Shown: one piece after another, positions 43,602-55,638 of the stretch
Layout of the letters: every line of letters starts with the position of its first letter
How positions within the stretch are numbered: position 1 is the stretch's first letter
Source: Scalesia atractyloides
Lineage: Eukaryota > Streptophyta > Magnoliopsida > Asterales > Asteraceae
Reading direction: 5' to 3'
Length of the DNA stretch: 64,000 nucleotides
Assembly (NCBI GenBank): GCA_947069175.1
Contig: CAMTDV010000028.1
Span: 71,594,157 to 71,658,156, forward strand
The notes under the pieces: generated by a model
Told to the model about the DNA's origin: nothing
Seen by the model: the letters and a program-made list of their open reading frames with translations, nothing else
Database searches by the model: none
Made by a program: the position numbers and the translations under genes

Positions 43602-44527
43602 TGAGGAGGTATGGTCCCAAGTGACCATACCCTTGACCTAAACTCTACAAGGATAACCTTGCGCGGAACATGTAATGGTGCGCCTTCCTTGGATCTCACA
43701 GGTCATACAATGAGCCTTGCGCACTCAGCGCAACGGTGAATTAGGCCAATACAATAAATTCACACAGCGAGACTTGTGTACTCGTCACAACGGCAAGTTA
43801 GACTCGCGCGCGCAGGCTACTAGACCCTGCGCACAACAACATTCCTCTAAGCTGCGAATCCCAAAACCTCGCAAGGACAAGACACACATGAGAAATGCCT
43901 CATGGTCTTGGGACAAAAGGATGTACCCCTAACACCCTGCGCTGGAGGGAAAAAACTTTACAGCCTCGCAAAAGGGGGTAAGCACTAAGAGATGTTGATC
44001 ATACCTCAGGGTACTGAATGGTAGAGTTGTGACCAAATGTTACTTGGTAGGTTGCGTGTGACAGCGCCCATGACCAGTAAGGCAAGTGTCAGACCCTACA
44101 CCAACCACACTTCTGCAAGTGACTGTTTCACCCTCTCCATTTTCGGCTGGCAGCAGGCCTGACACCAGAGACGACTTCCTTTACACGTGGCACCACTCAA
44201 CATCCGACAAATCATACCTCCCAACAGTGAACATTAATTCTCCTGCAGGGAGCATTTAATGTCTTGCGCCGAGGGACAAAAGGGATATCTCTGGCTGTAT
44301 GGGACAGGCCCAAGGCCCACTAGCATTTTTCCTAAGCATACCATTCTCGGCTATAAATAAATATCAGATCCCCAGGCAAGAGGCACAGGCTCATATACTT
44401 ACGATATTATTTACCACGCATACAAGATCTTTACTTGTAACACCCTGTAAAATCGTGTCCAGTAGTATAGTGACAAGTGTTGTATTTTAAATAAAGTCTG
44501 TTAAAGACCAAAAAGGACTAAAGGCGT

Positions 44528-44755
44528 CAACATGCTCAAACTGAGCCTCTGAGTGACGGTCCGATGTCAACATGCATAAATAACAGCCTCTGAGTGACTG
44601 ATATGTCAACATGCTTAAATCATCAACCTCTGAATGACTGATATGTCAACATGCTTGAAATTTGGCCTCTGAGTGACTGATATGTCAACATGCCTAGCCT
44701 CTGAGTGACATCGGAATCAACATGCTTATAATAAGCCTCTGAGTGATCCTTTGCG
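44528..44755 (+). repeat. Minisatellite in solo LTR C
   Basis: Six to seven diverged units of roughly 30-50 bp are built from TGTCAACATGCTTAAAT and GCCTCTGAGTGACTGATA. An isolated further copy lies near 44845-44878. Confidence 0.9.
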
Positions 44756-45049
44756 GAGTCCTAACTCTCATATGTCCCGTTTGTTGGACGAGAGTGATTA
44801 AATCCAATAATATGTGAAAGTTGGATATTAGAGGGATTAAAAGTGTCAACATATTAATTTATACCTCTGAGTGACCTTTTAACGAACCGAGAGCTCGACA
44901 ATGTCCGGGCGTAATCCCGGGTATGCCAAGTATTGGCTACGGAGGACTAAAAGTGCCAAAATGGTGTTTAAAAAGGTTTTTAGAAGCTTTAATAAGTTAA
45001 GGGGTTAAAAGTGTCAAACTTTGAAAGTGTCCATGGGGTGGTCGCGGGC

Positions 45050-45078
45050 CGCGAGAGACATGCCTTATGTCTCTCGCG
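45050..45078. repeat. Perfect 12-bp hairpin in solo LTR C
   Basis: CGCGAGAGACAT, a 5-nt spacer, then ATGTCTCTCGCG. Confidence 0.95.
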
Positions 45079-45820
45079 GGGCGCGAGAACAGGTCTGCTG
45101 CAGAAAGTTTGGCTTGGCCTCCAAACAAAGCTCCAAAACCATTAATTCGAAACCATGGACTTATAATCAGCTATGCCACGTTTTGGGACAATTGTAAGCT
45201 TCCTCTTACACCCCTAAACACCTGGCTTCACCTCCTTTGAGCTCTATAACTATAAATAGATGCTTAAGTTCACCATTCCAACTTGCACCGTTCTCATTAA
45301 ATCACTCTTCTCCCTCATCTGGAAGTTCCTAGCTAAAAGAAGCATCCAACTTAGTTCTCTTGCATTCTAGGAACCTCTTATAAGTGTTCCTTGCTCTTGC
45401 ATTTTCGTTTATAGGCTTTTATAGCCAAAAGTCAAGCGTTTTGGGAAAACGTTTTGACTTTCGGTTAAGACCATTATGGTCCAGCCATTGTTCGAAATGA
45501 ACATGGCTAAGTGATTGTAATAAGGTAGGTGTTAGTCCCTATGAAGGGCACCTCCTGAAGATCACATTTACTAGACCAATTGACGGATCAAAGTTATGAT
45601 ATTAAAAAGTCAAACATGCCACTTTTAAAAAAATCATAAAATGATCTTATATATGTTATGAAACCTATTTTGACACTTAAACAAGTTGGTAATAATTATT
45701 AGAACATGTAAGAACATGTTCGGCTCGTCAATTTCAGTTCTAGGGTCGGTTCGCAACCGAAAGTCGTGAAGTTTGACTTCTGCTTTGACTTTCGATTCTG
45801 ACCCGATTTAGATTAGTTAC

Positions 45821-46640
45821 CTACTGATCTAAAGTTGCATCATGATCATAATATAATGTAGCATAACCCTCTAAGGTTATATTACATGATCATAATCAGA
45901 ATCCTAGTTTATGCGCAAGTTCCATAATTATGCCATTCTTGACCAAAATGCCTTTTTTGCACAAAACAAGGTTTTAAATAATAATGAACTTGAAAATGAG
46001 TTTTCTACTGATGTAATATTATAAGTAGGATTATTTGGGATGTTAAACCAGATTATAATTTTTCAAGCAAGTCCTTAAACTATGTCGATAAATGACAATT
46101 TTAGCCCTTGTGGCTTATACAATGGTTTTAATCAATCTTTTCAAGGTAAATCAATTACCTACTGATATGTTATACTAAATAACATATTTTAAACATTTTA
46201 ATCTGATCTTAACATCAGTTTTCGTAAACATCGCTTAAAAACGTCATTTTACGACATAAGCGCCATTTCGACGCATAGTGTGGTTTTAAACCATATTATT
46301 AACCAAGACTTGATACCTACTTATTTCAAAACCTATTTTAAACACATTTACAGTAGGTACATGTTATAAACTCATAATCCCAAGTAATTTATAAACTATG
46401 TGTAAAATGACCAAAATGCCCATTTTGGTGCATAGTTTGGTCATAAAAGATAATTTACACATATAATTGATATCCTACTGATATTATATCATAAATAAAG
46501 TATTTTTCCATAATACTTAGAACTATAACATTAAATTATATTCAAGTTCCTTTTATACGGCATATTACGAAATGCCCTTATAAGGCATAGTTTCGTTTTA
46601 AAACCATAATGGGCATAAAAGTTGATATCCTACTGATATT
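45821..46640 (+). repeat. Degenerate tandem repeat, period about 154-184 bp, in solo LTR C
   Basis: CTACTGAT (once CTACTTAT) recurs at 45821, 46005, 46159, 46318, 46475 and 46630. Spacings are 184, 154, 159, 157 and 155 bp. Most intervals also contain a version of CAAAATGCC followed by GGCATAGTTTGGT, an imperfect inverted pair. Divergence between units is high. Confidence 0.8.
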
Positions 46641-48086
46641 TTAACTTATTTAAAATGTAATGGCATATAGAACTTGTCCATGACTTATCCGGTTACCCGA
46701 TATCGCTAATATGCGCATAGTTACGTATATGTAACTATTTTACGGAAATTAACCAAAACGGGTTTAACCTTGTCATTTAAGTTTCAAAATCCAGAATGTT
46801 CATAGTTTACCCATGTTATACAAGTCAAGGTACTTTCGGGTTTAAACTACATTCTATCCGGTCATCGTTTAATCGAGCGTTATACGTAATGATCATGTAC
46901 ACTATTCGGTTTATAAGACCGTTAGTATTTAATTGGCTAGCTTATGCCATAATCCAGACTAGAGCCTTGCCAGTAAATGCTATCTGCACTTGGTACTTTT
47001 GTATACGACTGAGTTATTAAAAATTAAAAGAAGAAGACTAGCTCAGGTAAATACTCTCGACTTATTTTCTCTATACGGGCTTGGGATACAGTAAATTATT
47101 ACCGCTTGGTCCAAAATGGGGTCAATCGAATGCCCGTTTGTGGCTAGTAAACCCCATATTTCGTTTTAATCAGTTTTGTTTGATAACTTAAACATCGGGG
47201 GTTAAATTACCGTGTCCTGGATATCCTCGGCTCAATACATTAGTTATTGGCCACGACCTTAGCGCGGGGTGTAGGCACACACCTGACAGACGCTCATATG
47301 CAAATATTCCCAAGACGTTGGGGATGACTCCTTCGTGAGTCCTGAGTGTGTGTATTTAATCATGCCTCGGTTTCTGTACTGGGTCCTGTATGTATTGACA
47401 AACATGTGAATCTGATACAAGGTTGCAAGGTCAACTTTCCCAAGTTAATAAAAAGATTTTGTGCCATTTTGCACTTAAAACCCATTTTAAAGTTTTCAAA
47501 ATGAGTCAGTTGGGTGTATTTACCAGCGTAAGCTGACGTATCTTCCAAAGGCTAAATTGCAGGTACAATACGAAATAGGCCGGAAGCTGCTCGGTAGTGA
47601 ATAAGAGGATCTTGCAAATCCTTAGATCTGCCCTAAAGTCTGTTTTATATTCTTTCTTGTACATTTTATGATCCGCCTGTGGATCTTCCGTTACGAGCCT
47701 GTATATTATTTTATTTTGAACATTCAGTTTGTAATAGTAATTTTACTCCAAGACTTCCGCTATGCCATGTTTAATTGACAATGATGTTATCAACTTACGT
47801 CACGATACTCCCCACCCGGGCCCACCGGTGTATGGATTTCGGGTTGGAAATCAGGGGTGTGACATTACTTATTCACTATCCTACCAATACTTATTCTCAC
47901 GCCGGAGCGTGGTCACGGAGAAAACCACTGTTTTCCCCGTGGTGAGACTAACGGCGTTGCTAGTTTTGCAGATCAGTCAGAGTGAGCTTGCAACCCAAAA
48001 GGTGAAGTGAGAGGTTAACCATTTATGCGGAAACACCCTGGTTGTCATTTATATATCCCGGATATCTCTAGGTTCATGCTTCTTCA

Positions 48087-48165
48087 TTGGCGACATCCGC
48101 TACTTTCTCACTATTTCCACTTTCCAACCTCCCATTTTTTCACCCTTTCGAAGCCGCATCTCTTG
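48087..48165 (+). other. Tat-like PBS region and short leader
   Basis: TTGGCGACATCCGC follows the 5' LTR directly. TGGCGAC is the expected CCA-complementary start of a PBS; the matching tRNA was not determined. A CT-rich leader runs to the gag ATG. Confidence 0.5.
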
Positions 48166-49568
48166 ATGGCTGATTTTCCATCAACCACCCCACGAGGCTC
48201 TCGAGCGAAGGTAAGAACCCGGTTCAAAACTCTCGTGTCGACGGGCAAGTGAGGGAAGATTCCTCCGAGGATACCGGAACTCAACACGGCTCTGGCCGAA
48301 TATACATCCCGGTCACTCCTGGAGCTTAGCTAGAGACTCCCTTTGTCCTAATCACGTCGGTCTTACCCCCGGGCGAGACACCGATGTCATGGTTCATAAA
48401 GTCTCAGACGGCTCTAAATGCCGTCTACACGCAACTTTGTGCGCAAACAAATACCCCCGTTGTCCCAGTATAGCCTGCTGTTCAGGTGCACGCTTCGCCT
48501 ACACCAAGGATTCGGAGCTACAACACGCCAGCAGGGGCGAGCGTACCATATAGTCTCCATCCACAGGAGACAGAGTACACACAACCTCTGCCTAAACCAG
48601 AGTCCCGCTCTCTCAAACGAGCATCTCTCCACTCACGGCTGGGCCCGCGACCTCAAGGGGAGCGGTACACCCAGCGTGAGGAGGACAAAACCTACGATGA
48701 AGGTGATAGCGCTAGCGTTTTTTGCCGCTTACCCAAGAATCATGCGGCATACAGAACCGCTCCACACGGCGGTTACAACCCGGAGACCGAGCATGATTAC
48801 AACTTGATTTACCGACTGGCAGACGCGGCTGAGCACTCCAAGTTCATCAAAGAGATAGCTCTCCCACCGTTGGAGCGCGCAAAGCTGCCCTCCAACGTTG
48901 GTAAATACAACGGGTTGACCGACCTGGATGACCATCTGCATCTCTTCACTGGCACAGGACTGATTGGAGGATGGACACTACCAATGTGGTGTCACTTGTT
49001 TGTTCAAACCCTCACAGGCGCTGCATGCCTGTGGTTTGATAACTTGCCCATGGGCAAACTCGCGTCCTGGAACGACTTGAAAGACAAGTTCCTGCTGCAT
49101 TTCAGCCAGCAAAGGCGTTATGTCAGAGACTCTTCTGATGTAATGAATATCTGGCGGCGGGATAATGAAAACCTTGAAGACTTTATTGCCCGCTACAACA
49201 AAGAGGTGCTGGAGATAGGGGATGTGCACGAAGACCTGATTCGTGCACAGTTCAAGTACGTTGTACGCTGTGACGAGATGATCAAAGTCTTTTCAGGGCC
49301 TAAAGGTTTCCCTAAGAGTTGGGAGAAACTCATGGTGGCGGCAAAGGTCTACGCGCAAACAGAGCGCAATCTCAACAGCAGTAGACCTCCCCTACCTCAC
49401 CATCGTCCCCAAGACTTGAGCAGGAGTTTTGGGAAAAAGAATAAAGGGTGGAGGGACCACAGCCAGAACCCTCCTCATACACCGGTCGACGCTCGCGCGA
49501 CCATTATAAGCTCGCCACCCAGCGAGCAACAAAATAAGATAATCGTGATTGCCGGTGGACCGGACTGA
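48166..49568 (+). pseudogene. Tat-like gag, broken
   Basis: An ATG at 48166 opens MADFPSTTPRGSRAK. After a frame change near 48240 the product continues with stops near 48330 (TAG) and about 48460 (TAG), then an open 360-codon frame from 48486 to a TGA ending at 49568. That frame holds the Tat gag capsid region: LPSNVGKYNGLTDLDDHLHLF, LTGAACLWFDNLP, DLKDKFLLHFSQQRRY, LEDFIARYNKEVLEI. The frame starts at a GTG, so the true start is upstream. Three lesions before it and the frame change after 49568 make it non-functional. Confidence 0.85.
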
Positions 49569-50551
49569 CGAAGACACCGGCGGAGGTCCTCAGTACAGAA
49601 GACCATCAATTTAAACACCCACCGCCGATGCGCAACAAGAAGGGTCAAGACCCCAACCTCTTATGCGATTATCACAAAGACACGGGGCACACAACCGACA
49701 ACTGCATCTCCCTACGCATGGAGATTGAGAAAGCACTCAAAAGTGGGAAGCTCACCCACTTATTACAAAACATGCGCAAGGAGGTGCGCCAAATTACTCG
49801 AGGCAGCGAGGGTCCGAGCAACAAAAAAACGAAGGTTGTTCATATGATTCAAGGTGGTCCTTCGTGCAAACGCAGCCACCAGAAGTGCTGCACATCTCAC
49901 TAGCGGGAGCAGCAGGTTATCTTCCCCGTCGTCCCCAGGGGTCCGCAAGAAGACCTACCGGTAGTGATAACCGGCATCTTCGGTCACTACTTCACCGACT
50001 ACATGTTCATAGACCTTGGGAGCTCTATGGACATTATATATGAACAGTGCTTCCAGCAGCTTAACCCGGAGGACAAAGCACGCCTGGAGCCGGTGGGTTT
50101 CCCACTCACTGGTTTCTGCAACGAGGCTGTTTTTCCTTTGGGACAGATTTCTTTTCCGGTCACCCTTTTCGATGGGCGCCTCACTCGCACCGTCCAAGTC
50201 AATTTCATGGTCATGCCCGCAACCTCGCGCCATGACGTATTATTAGGACGACGTGCCCAGAGAGACTTCAGCATGATTACTTCCATCCCTCACACCGCTT
50301 GCGGTTTCCCCACAGAAACCAGAGTGGTTATCATGTATTCAAGGATGGAAATCATGTCTGTGGACGAGGAGCCACCAATAAAGCAACCCAAGCCACCTTC
50401 TGACGGTAAGCCAGGAAAGTGGGTACTTAATAACAAGTACCCGGAACAAACCGTGCTCTTGGGACCCGCCATGACCCCCGCAGTCAAGGCGCGGTTGAAA
50501 CAGCTGTTGTTCCGAAATTCTGATATTTTTGCATGGTCACGGTGGACATGA
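49569..50551 (+). pseudogene. Tat-like gag tail and aspartic protease, broken
   Basis: In a new frame, CDYHKDTGHTTDNC (about 49662-49703) is the C-x2-H-x4-H-x4-C knuckle-like motif of Tat gags, followed by KSGKLTHLLQN. A stop at 49901-49903 separates it from the protease, which has MFIDLGSSMDIIYE (about 50003-50044), the active-site D-x-G/S-S region. It ends with NSDIFAWS near 50540, the lead into RT. A frame change follows. Confidence 0.8.
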
Positions 50552-51209
50552 CATGGGTGCCAAGGGAAATAGTTGCGCACTTTTCCTTTAGTTCAGCATA
50601 TCGTTCAGAAGAAGCGCAACTTAAACGAGCAAGTCATGGAGCTTCTCCAAGCAGGAATCATCCAAGAAATGCGTTATCAGACGTGGGTAGCCAACCCAGT
50701 CATGGTCCAGAAGTCCAACGGCAGTTGGCACATGTGTGTCAATTTCAAAGACCTCAACAGAGCATGTCCCAAGGACTATTATGCCAATCGACAAAAAGGT
50801 GGACTCTCTTGCTTCATTCAGGTGGAAATGTTTCCTTGATTGATACAAGGGCTACCACCAGATACAAATGAAGAAAGAAGACGAAAACAAGACCGCTTTC
50901 CGAACTGACAAGGGCATCTATTGCTACACAAAAATGTCCTTTGGACTGTGCAATGCGGGAGCCACCTATCAACGCTTAATGGACCATGTCTTTGGGAATG
51001 ACATTGGTGAAACCGTGGAAGTATACATTGATGACTTAGTCATCATGAGCTCGGATGAGGAGAAGATGTTGGCAACAATCCAAAAAACATTTGCCTCCTT
51101 GCGCAAGGCAAATCTGAAATTGAACCCCATCAAGTGCTCTTTTGGAATGGAGGAAGGCAAACTTGGGATTCATCGTTACCCGCGATGGCTTCAAAGTCAA
51201 TCCCGATAA
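50552..51209 (+). pseudogene. Tat-like reverse transcriptase, broken
   Basis: The first part has LLQAGIIQEMRYQTWVANPVMVQKSNG and VNFKDLNRACPKD (to about 50838). The first catalytic Asp region is damaged (a TGA near 50837 and a frame change). The palm continues at 50868 with MKKEDENKTAFRT, KMSFGLCNAGATYQRLMD and VEVYIDDLVIMS, the intact Y-I-D-D catalytic box at about 51018-51050. A frame change near 51160 leads into the connection domain. Confidence 0.85.
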
Positions 51210-52416
51210 AGTGGAAACGATTCAGCGTATGCCATCACCCTCAACTAAAAAGATGCAACAGTTGGCAGGGCGGCTGGCTGCGCTGAACAGGTTCTTGGCC
51301 AACCATGCAATGAAGTCCTTTCCATTCATCAACACTCTGCGGAATTGTGTGAAGAAGAACAAGCTCCAGTGGACTCCAGATGCGGAAAAATCCTTCACCC
51401 AAATGAAGGAATGCTTGATTCAGATACCAACGCTCACCGCGCCGCAAAAGAAGGAGCCACTGATACTCTACCTTTCCGCATCAGATGTCGCTCTGGGAGC
51501 AGTCCTGCTAGTAGAACGCGCAGGATTTCAAACTCCGATCTACTACGTCAGCAAAATGCTTACCGACCCAGAGACTCGATATCCCATGATGGAGAAGCTA
51601 GCTCTAGCTTTAGTCCACATATCAGGGCGGTTGCGTCAATACTTTTCAGGCCACGAAATAATAGTTCTCTCGAACCACCATCTAGGCCAAATTTTGTCAA
51701 AACCGGATATCTCCGGTCGCCTAGCAAAATGGGCGATCGAACTTGGCGGATACAATGTTTTGTACAAGCCACAACCGGTAATAAAAGGTCAGATACTGGC
51801 CGATTTTATCGCGGAAGTCCCGCAAAATAAAGCGCAGGAGTGTGAAGAGGTACAGAATCCAGCGCCGGTTATGGATAACCGCGCATGGATACTTCACACC
51901 GATGGCGCATCCAACGACGATGGCGCAGGGGAAGGTCTTCGCCTGATAAGCCTCGATAACCAAGAATTCACCTATGCCATCAAGTTAGATTTTAAAAGCA
52001 CGAATAATGAAGCTGAGTACGAAGCGTTCCTGGTAGGTCTTCGGTTAGCAATCAAGATGGGTGCGTAGAATTTGGAAGCCCATGTCGACTCACTCCTAGT
52101 CGCTGGACAGGTCAACGACCTGTACGATGCAAAGGGCGAGGTAATGGCCTTATATCTAGAACAGGTGCAAGCCTTAATAACCAAATTCCAACATTTCAAG
52201 ATAACTCATGTTAATCGAAGCGAAAACAAACATTCTGACGCTCTCTGCAAGCTAGCCGCTACAAGCTTCAAGCACCTTGCGCGAGAAGTGCGCATTGAGG
52301 TATTAAAAAACCATTCTGTTCCTTTGCGACAAGTCAACATCATAAAAAATGTGAAATCCATCCTGGATGTCTCCCATCATCATGTTCTTGCAACATGGGA
52401 GCCTTCCCGAAAATAA
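51142..52416 (+). pseudogene. Tat-like dual RNase H region (degenerate plus archaeal-type)
   Basis: A 308-codon frame (51142-52068), then, after a TAG, 52072-52416 in the same frame. The first RNase H (LILYLSASDVALGAVLL, KLALALVHISGRLRQYF) lacks the usual first Asp, as is common in Tat elements. A second archaeal-type RNase H follows. It has WILHTDGASNDDGAG (first Asp), STNNEAEYEAFLVGL (Glu), HVDSLLVAGQVN (Asp) and NKHSDALCKLA (last Asp), so all four catalytic positions are retained. One in-frame stop at 52066-52068 breaks it between the Glu and the second Asp. Confidence 0.88.
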
Positions 52417-53576
52417 AGCGGAAGCAAGGAAGGTCCAGATTAAGGCACTCAATTATGAAATGGCGGACGGTATCTTATACCGAAAGTCATACCTTGGGCC
52501 GCTCCTCCGCTGCGTTGATGCGCAAGACACCAAGTACTTGATCCGCGAAATACACGAAGGGTTATGCGGAATTCACGCCGGCCCACGCGTGGTCGTTGCA
52601 AAGATCATGAACGCCGGATATTACTGGCCTGCATGCACCTTGATGCGATTGAAACATTACGTAAATGCTTATCATTCCAGTGCCACGCTCTAAAGACACT
52701 GCACCCCAAGAATCCCTTGATCCCGGTAACAACAGCGTGGCCTTTTCAACAATGGGCAATCGATATGGTAGGACCATTCTAGACGCTCCAGGAGCGATGA
52801 AGTTCATAATCGTCGCAGTCGATTATTTCACCAAATGGGTAGAGGCCAAACCCCTCGCATCCACCACAACAACTGTAGTGCGAAAGTTCATTTGGGAACA
52901 CATCTTATGCCGTTTCGGGTTACCCCTGCGCATAGTCAGCGATAACGGCCCCAATTTCGCAGCCGAAGAGCTACAGCGATGGATGAAAGAAATGCATATC
53001 GAACACATTTTCACTTCGGTCGCGCATCCCCAAGGGAACGGCCAAGTGGAAAGGATCAACAAAAGCACAGTCGAAGGGATCAAGACAAGATTGGGAACAG
53101 CACAGAGGCTGGGTGGATGAGCTGCCGAGTATCCTATGGGTTCATCGAACCATGCCTAAACCAGCACAGACGAAACTCCTTTTAGCCTTGTGTATGGGGC
53201 GGAGGCAGTGATTCCTGCAGAAATAGGCCTCGCATCACCGCGCATGTTAGTTGCGCAAAAACAAAACAACGACGAAGAGCGCAGGCTAGAAGAAAGGCGT
53301 GAAAACGCTGCCATCAACGAAGCAAAATACAAGTCTAAGCTAGAGAAATACTACAATGCGCGAGTCCACATATGCACCTTTTTGCCCGGTGATTTTGCTC
53401 TACGCGACAATGAGGCATCTAATGTTGAACGTCCTGGAAAACTAGCACCCAAGTGGGAAGGTCCTTATGTTATTCATGAAGTTCTGGGGAAAGGCGCATA
53501 CACCTTTAAGCGTTTGGATGGAACAAACATCCCCAAGACATGGAATGCACAACAACTAAGGCGGTGTTACATGTAA
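52417..53576 (+). pseudogene. Tat-like integrase, broken
   Basis: The HHCC-like region contains YLIREIHEGLCGIHAGPRVVV and MNAGYYWPA (about 52535-52630); its Cys pair falls in a frame break near 52665. The core follows: WAIDMVGPF (first Asp, about 52750), DNGPNFAAEE (second Asp, about 52940) and GNGQVERINKS (Glu, about 53035). A stop at about 53118 ends that frame. The last block, 53190-53576, includes KWEGPYVIHEV, the GPY/F module, and ends in TAA. At least three frame breaks are visible. Confidence 0.87.
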
Positions 53577-53968
53577 ATTCCTAAGTACATAGTCTCTTAT
53601 CTATCTAGAAATGCGGCCTTTGCGCCCAATTATGTAATATAGATAAGAGTTACTTCACTTCTTTTTTATCTTAATGTTTCGCTACAAATGCGCAAAACAC
53701 TTTGAGTATACGCAAAAACAACTCGGTGCACAATGACTTGTAAAACATAAATCACTACTTACGCAGCATGCACAAGAGCTGATACCCAAGCGCGAGTTCA
53801 TTACCAGTTTCATTCGCTATACTTGCACAAAGTCGTTTCAATCCACGCAATTATTGTAGCAGAAAAGAAACATTTCATTAAAAAGATAGAAAAAAAAGAG
53901 AATGTACATAACCGCGTCATGCGCGGAACAAGCAATGATCCTACAAATATTACACCACGGATCCTACA
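53577..53968 (+). other. Convergent 3' ends of pol and the antisense gene
   Basis: About 390 bp between the end of integrase on the plus strand and the stop of the antisense gene on the minus strand. AT-rich, with several GCGCAA-type motifs. No ORF is seen. Confidence 0.5.
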
Positions 53969-54293
53969 CTAGTCTTCGCCTTCAGCATCCACCGGGAAGA
54001 TATCCTTCAAGCGGTCAACGAAGTCATCATGAGTAAGAGCCTCGCTTACCAACTCCAAGGTAGGAATTTCAAGGCGATTATACTCTTGCTGCGCCTTCTC
54101 GAAGACAGTGTAACATTTGTCAAAAACGGGTTTTCCAAACCCGCTTCGTTTGTAATCGAATATCAAGTTATAAATTTTTCGTTGCGTATTTATGCTTATT
54201 TTAATTTTAAACGATGCATAATTAATTAACAAATTAGAATTTAAAAACTATAATTAATAAAAAGTGAAAAGAAAATAAATAAAAAAGAAAACC

Positions 54294-54371
54294 GGCTGCA
54301 GGGATTCGAACCCAGGTCAGCCGGGTGAGTCTAAAGACTTAACACGCACACATATAACCACTCCGCCACTT
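54294..54371 (-). other. tRNA-like relic (class-II-like), minus strand, in solo LTR
   Basis: The minus strand reads GTGGCGGAGTGGTTA and later a T-arm CTGGG-TTCGAAT-CCCTG with 4 of 5 pairs. Same place and strand as in the other family A LTRs. Confidence 0.6.
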
Positions 54372-55202
54372 GATGTTTTCTGTGAGTTCTAGGAAACAAT
54401 TAAATGATAACTTCACTCAGGAATCAACCGGTTTATGCCAACTGTAACCGTAATCGGCTTCCAAACGTCCAAAACGTTTGAGTGATCGCGATTTTCTGTT
54501 AATAACCGATACACCGACATTTTTAATCAATTCAGTCATGAATGGACTTGAATTCATGTGATGTTCGGTTTTTATAACCGAAAACATTCACTTCTGGAAT
54601 TACTTCAACAAAAGCTTCTTTTCGCGACTCAATTACATTCCCAGAACTTCTATTCTCACGTTTACTCTAGTTTCTGATCGTCGGAATTGCTTTTTGAACT
54701 CGCCGGACTTTCGCCGGAAAACCGTGTCTTCCATCAAATCAGTAAGTTTCTCAATACTTTCATCGTCTATCAGTTGTTAAGTTTTTGCTAACTCAAACCC
54801 TTCAATCAGAATCAGTTTCAGACGACGATATCGGATAATTAACTCTCGCCGGAAAACTTCTGAAAGTTCCCAATTCTCGCTGTGAAACGGTATAGCCTTT
54901 TAAACCTTATGGTAATTCTTGTTCAGTGCTTCAATTCCGCATCTAGCTAATCAAAATTGTTAATTTGTCCGCTCAGACGAAATCCATAAAAACAGAGCCG
55001 ACGACTTCGCCGGAATTCTGAGATAGATCGTTTCTCCGGTATGTTTACTTCCAAAATCTTCTCTGCCATTTCATTTTAGTCATTTGAATGTCTGTCAATC
55101 GAATTAAACAAGAAACAGTAGAGTTATCGTAGTATGTGATATTGTAACGAAGAAGATGAAGTTAGTTTGTTTATAAGTTTAATATAAATTGGATATTATC
55201 TC

Positions 55203-55279
55203 GGGTTAGACACACAGTCCAGCGGTGGACTAAGTGCGCACATATATCACACGCCGCGAGTTCGATCCTTGACACACAC
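55203..55279 (+). other. tRNA-like unit 1 in solo LTR 54109
   Basis: GGGTTAGACACA leader, AGTCC-AGCGGT-GGACT hairpin, B-box GAGTTCGATCC. Confidence 0.55.
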
Positions 55280-55370
55280 GTATGCTCTGTAATAAAGATG
55301 TTTTCTTTTTCTAAATGAACTGGATTAACTCACTGAAGTTGTTAAGTATAATAAAAATCGGTATATTAAC

Positions 55371-55452
55371 CAGGTTAGACACACAGTCCAGCGGTGGACT
55401 GTGTGCAACACTAACCCACAGGTCCCGGGTTCGAGACCTGTTGCACACTCCG
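55371..55452 (+). other. tRNA-like unit 2 in solo LTR 54109
   Basis: Same leader and D-arm hairpin. B-box GGGTTCGAGACC is enclosed by ACAGGTC/GACCTGT, with outer GTGTGCAAC and GTTGCACAC also complementary. Confidence 0.58.
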
Positions 55453-55539
55453 GTTCAACGATTAAAACCCTTTTTGAAAATAAAAGAATTTTGAATAAAC
55501 TAAAACAGTATATAAATATAATTAAAAACAGAAGTATTT

Positions 55540-55618
55540 CGGGTTAGACACGTAGCTCAGTTGGTAGAGCTGCGTGCACGCGTACGGGAGGTCTCGGGTT
55601 CGAGCCTTACCCGGCGCA
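55540..55618 (+). other. tRNA-like unit 3 in solo LTR 54109
   Basis: TAGCTCAGTTGGTAGAGC A-box/D-arm and GGGTTCGAGCC B-box, as in unit 3 of the young LTR. CGGGTTA against TTACCCG gives 6 of 7 acceptor-like pairs. Confidence 0.62.
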
Positions 55619-55638
55619 CACTTACACTTTAGCGAACC

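Larger units (their letters stand above)
44436..47864 (+). mobile_element. Solo LTR (family C), 3429 bp, TSD TTACT
   Basis: It begins TGTAACACCCTGTAAAATCG, ends AATCAGGGGTGTGACA, and is flanked by TTACT at 44431-44435 and 47865-47869. Removing it restores the ATCTTTACTTATTCAC seen uninterrupted in the 3' LTR at 61319-61334. No gag or pol is inside. It holds a minisatellite (44528-44755), a perfect hairpin (45050-45078) and a six-unit repeat with about 155-184-bp period (45821-46640). Confidence 0.95.
43602..48086 (+). repeat. 5' LTR of the Tat-like element, interrupted 44436-47869
   Basis: Left piece 43602-44435 and right piece 47870-48086 align colinearly with 60438-61550. A TATA box, TATAAATAA, lies at 44352-44360. 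It has one copy of a 57-bp unit (around 43704-43760) that is duplicated in the 3' LTR. TTGGCGAC at 48087 follows the LTR end. Confidence 0.92.

Noticed and set aside
43717..43932. 71-codon ORF repeated at 60610-60825
   Set aside because: Both copies lie in the Tat-like LTRs and mirror LTR identity rather than a conserved protein.
48486..48488. GTG at 48486 as the gag start
   Set aside because: The frame continues upstream across a stop to gag-like sequence and an ATG at 48166; a nuclear plant element would use ATG.
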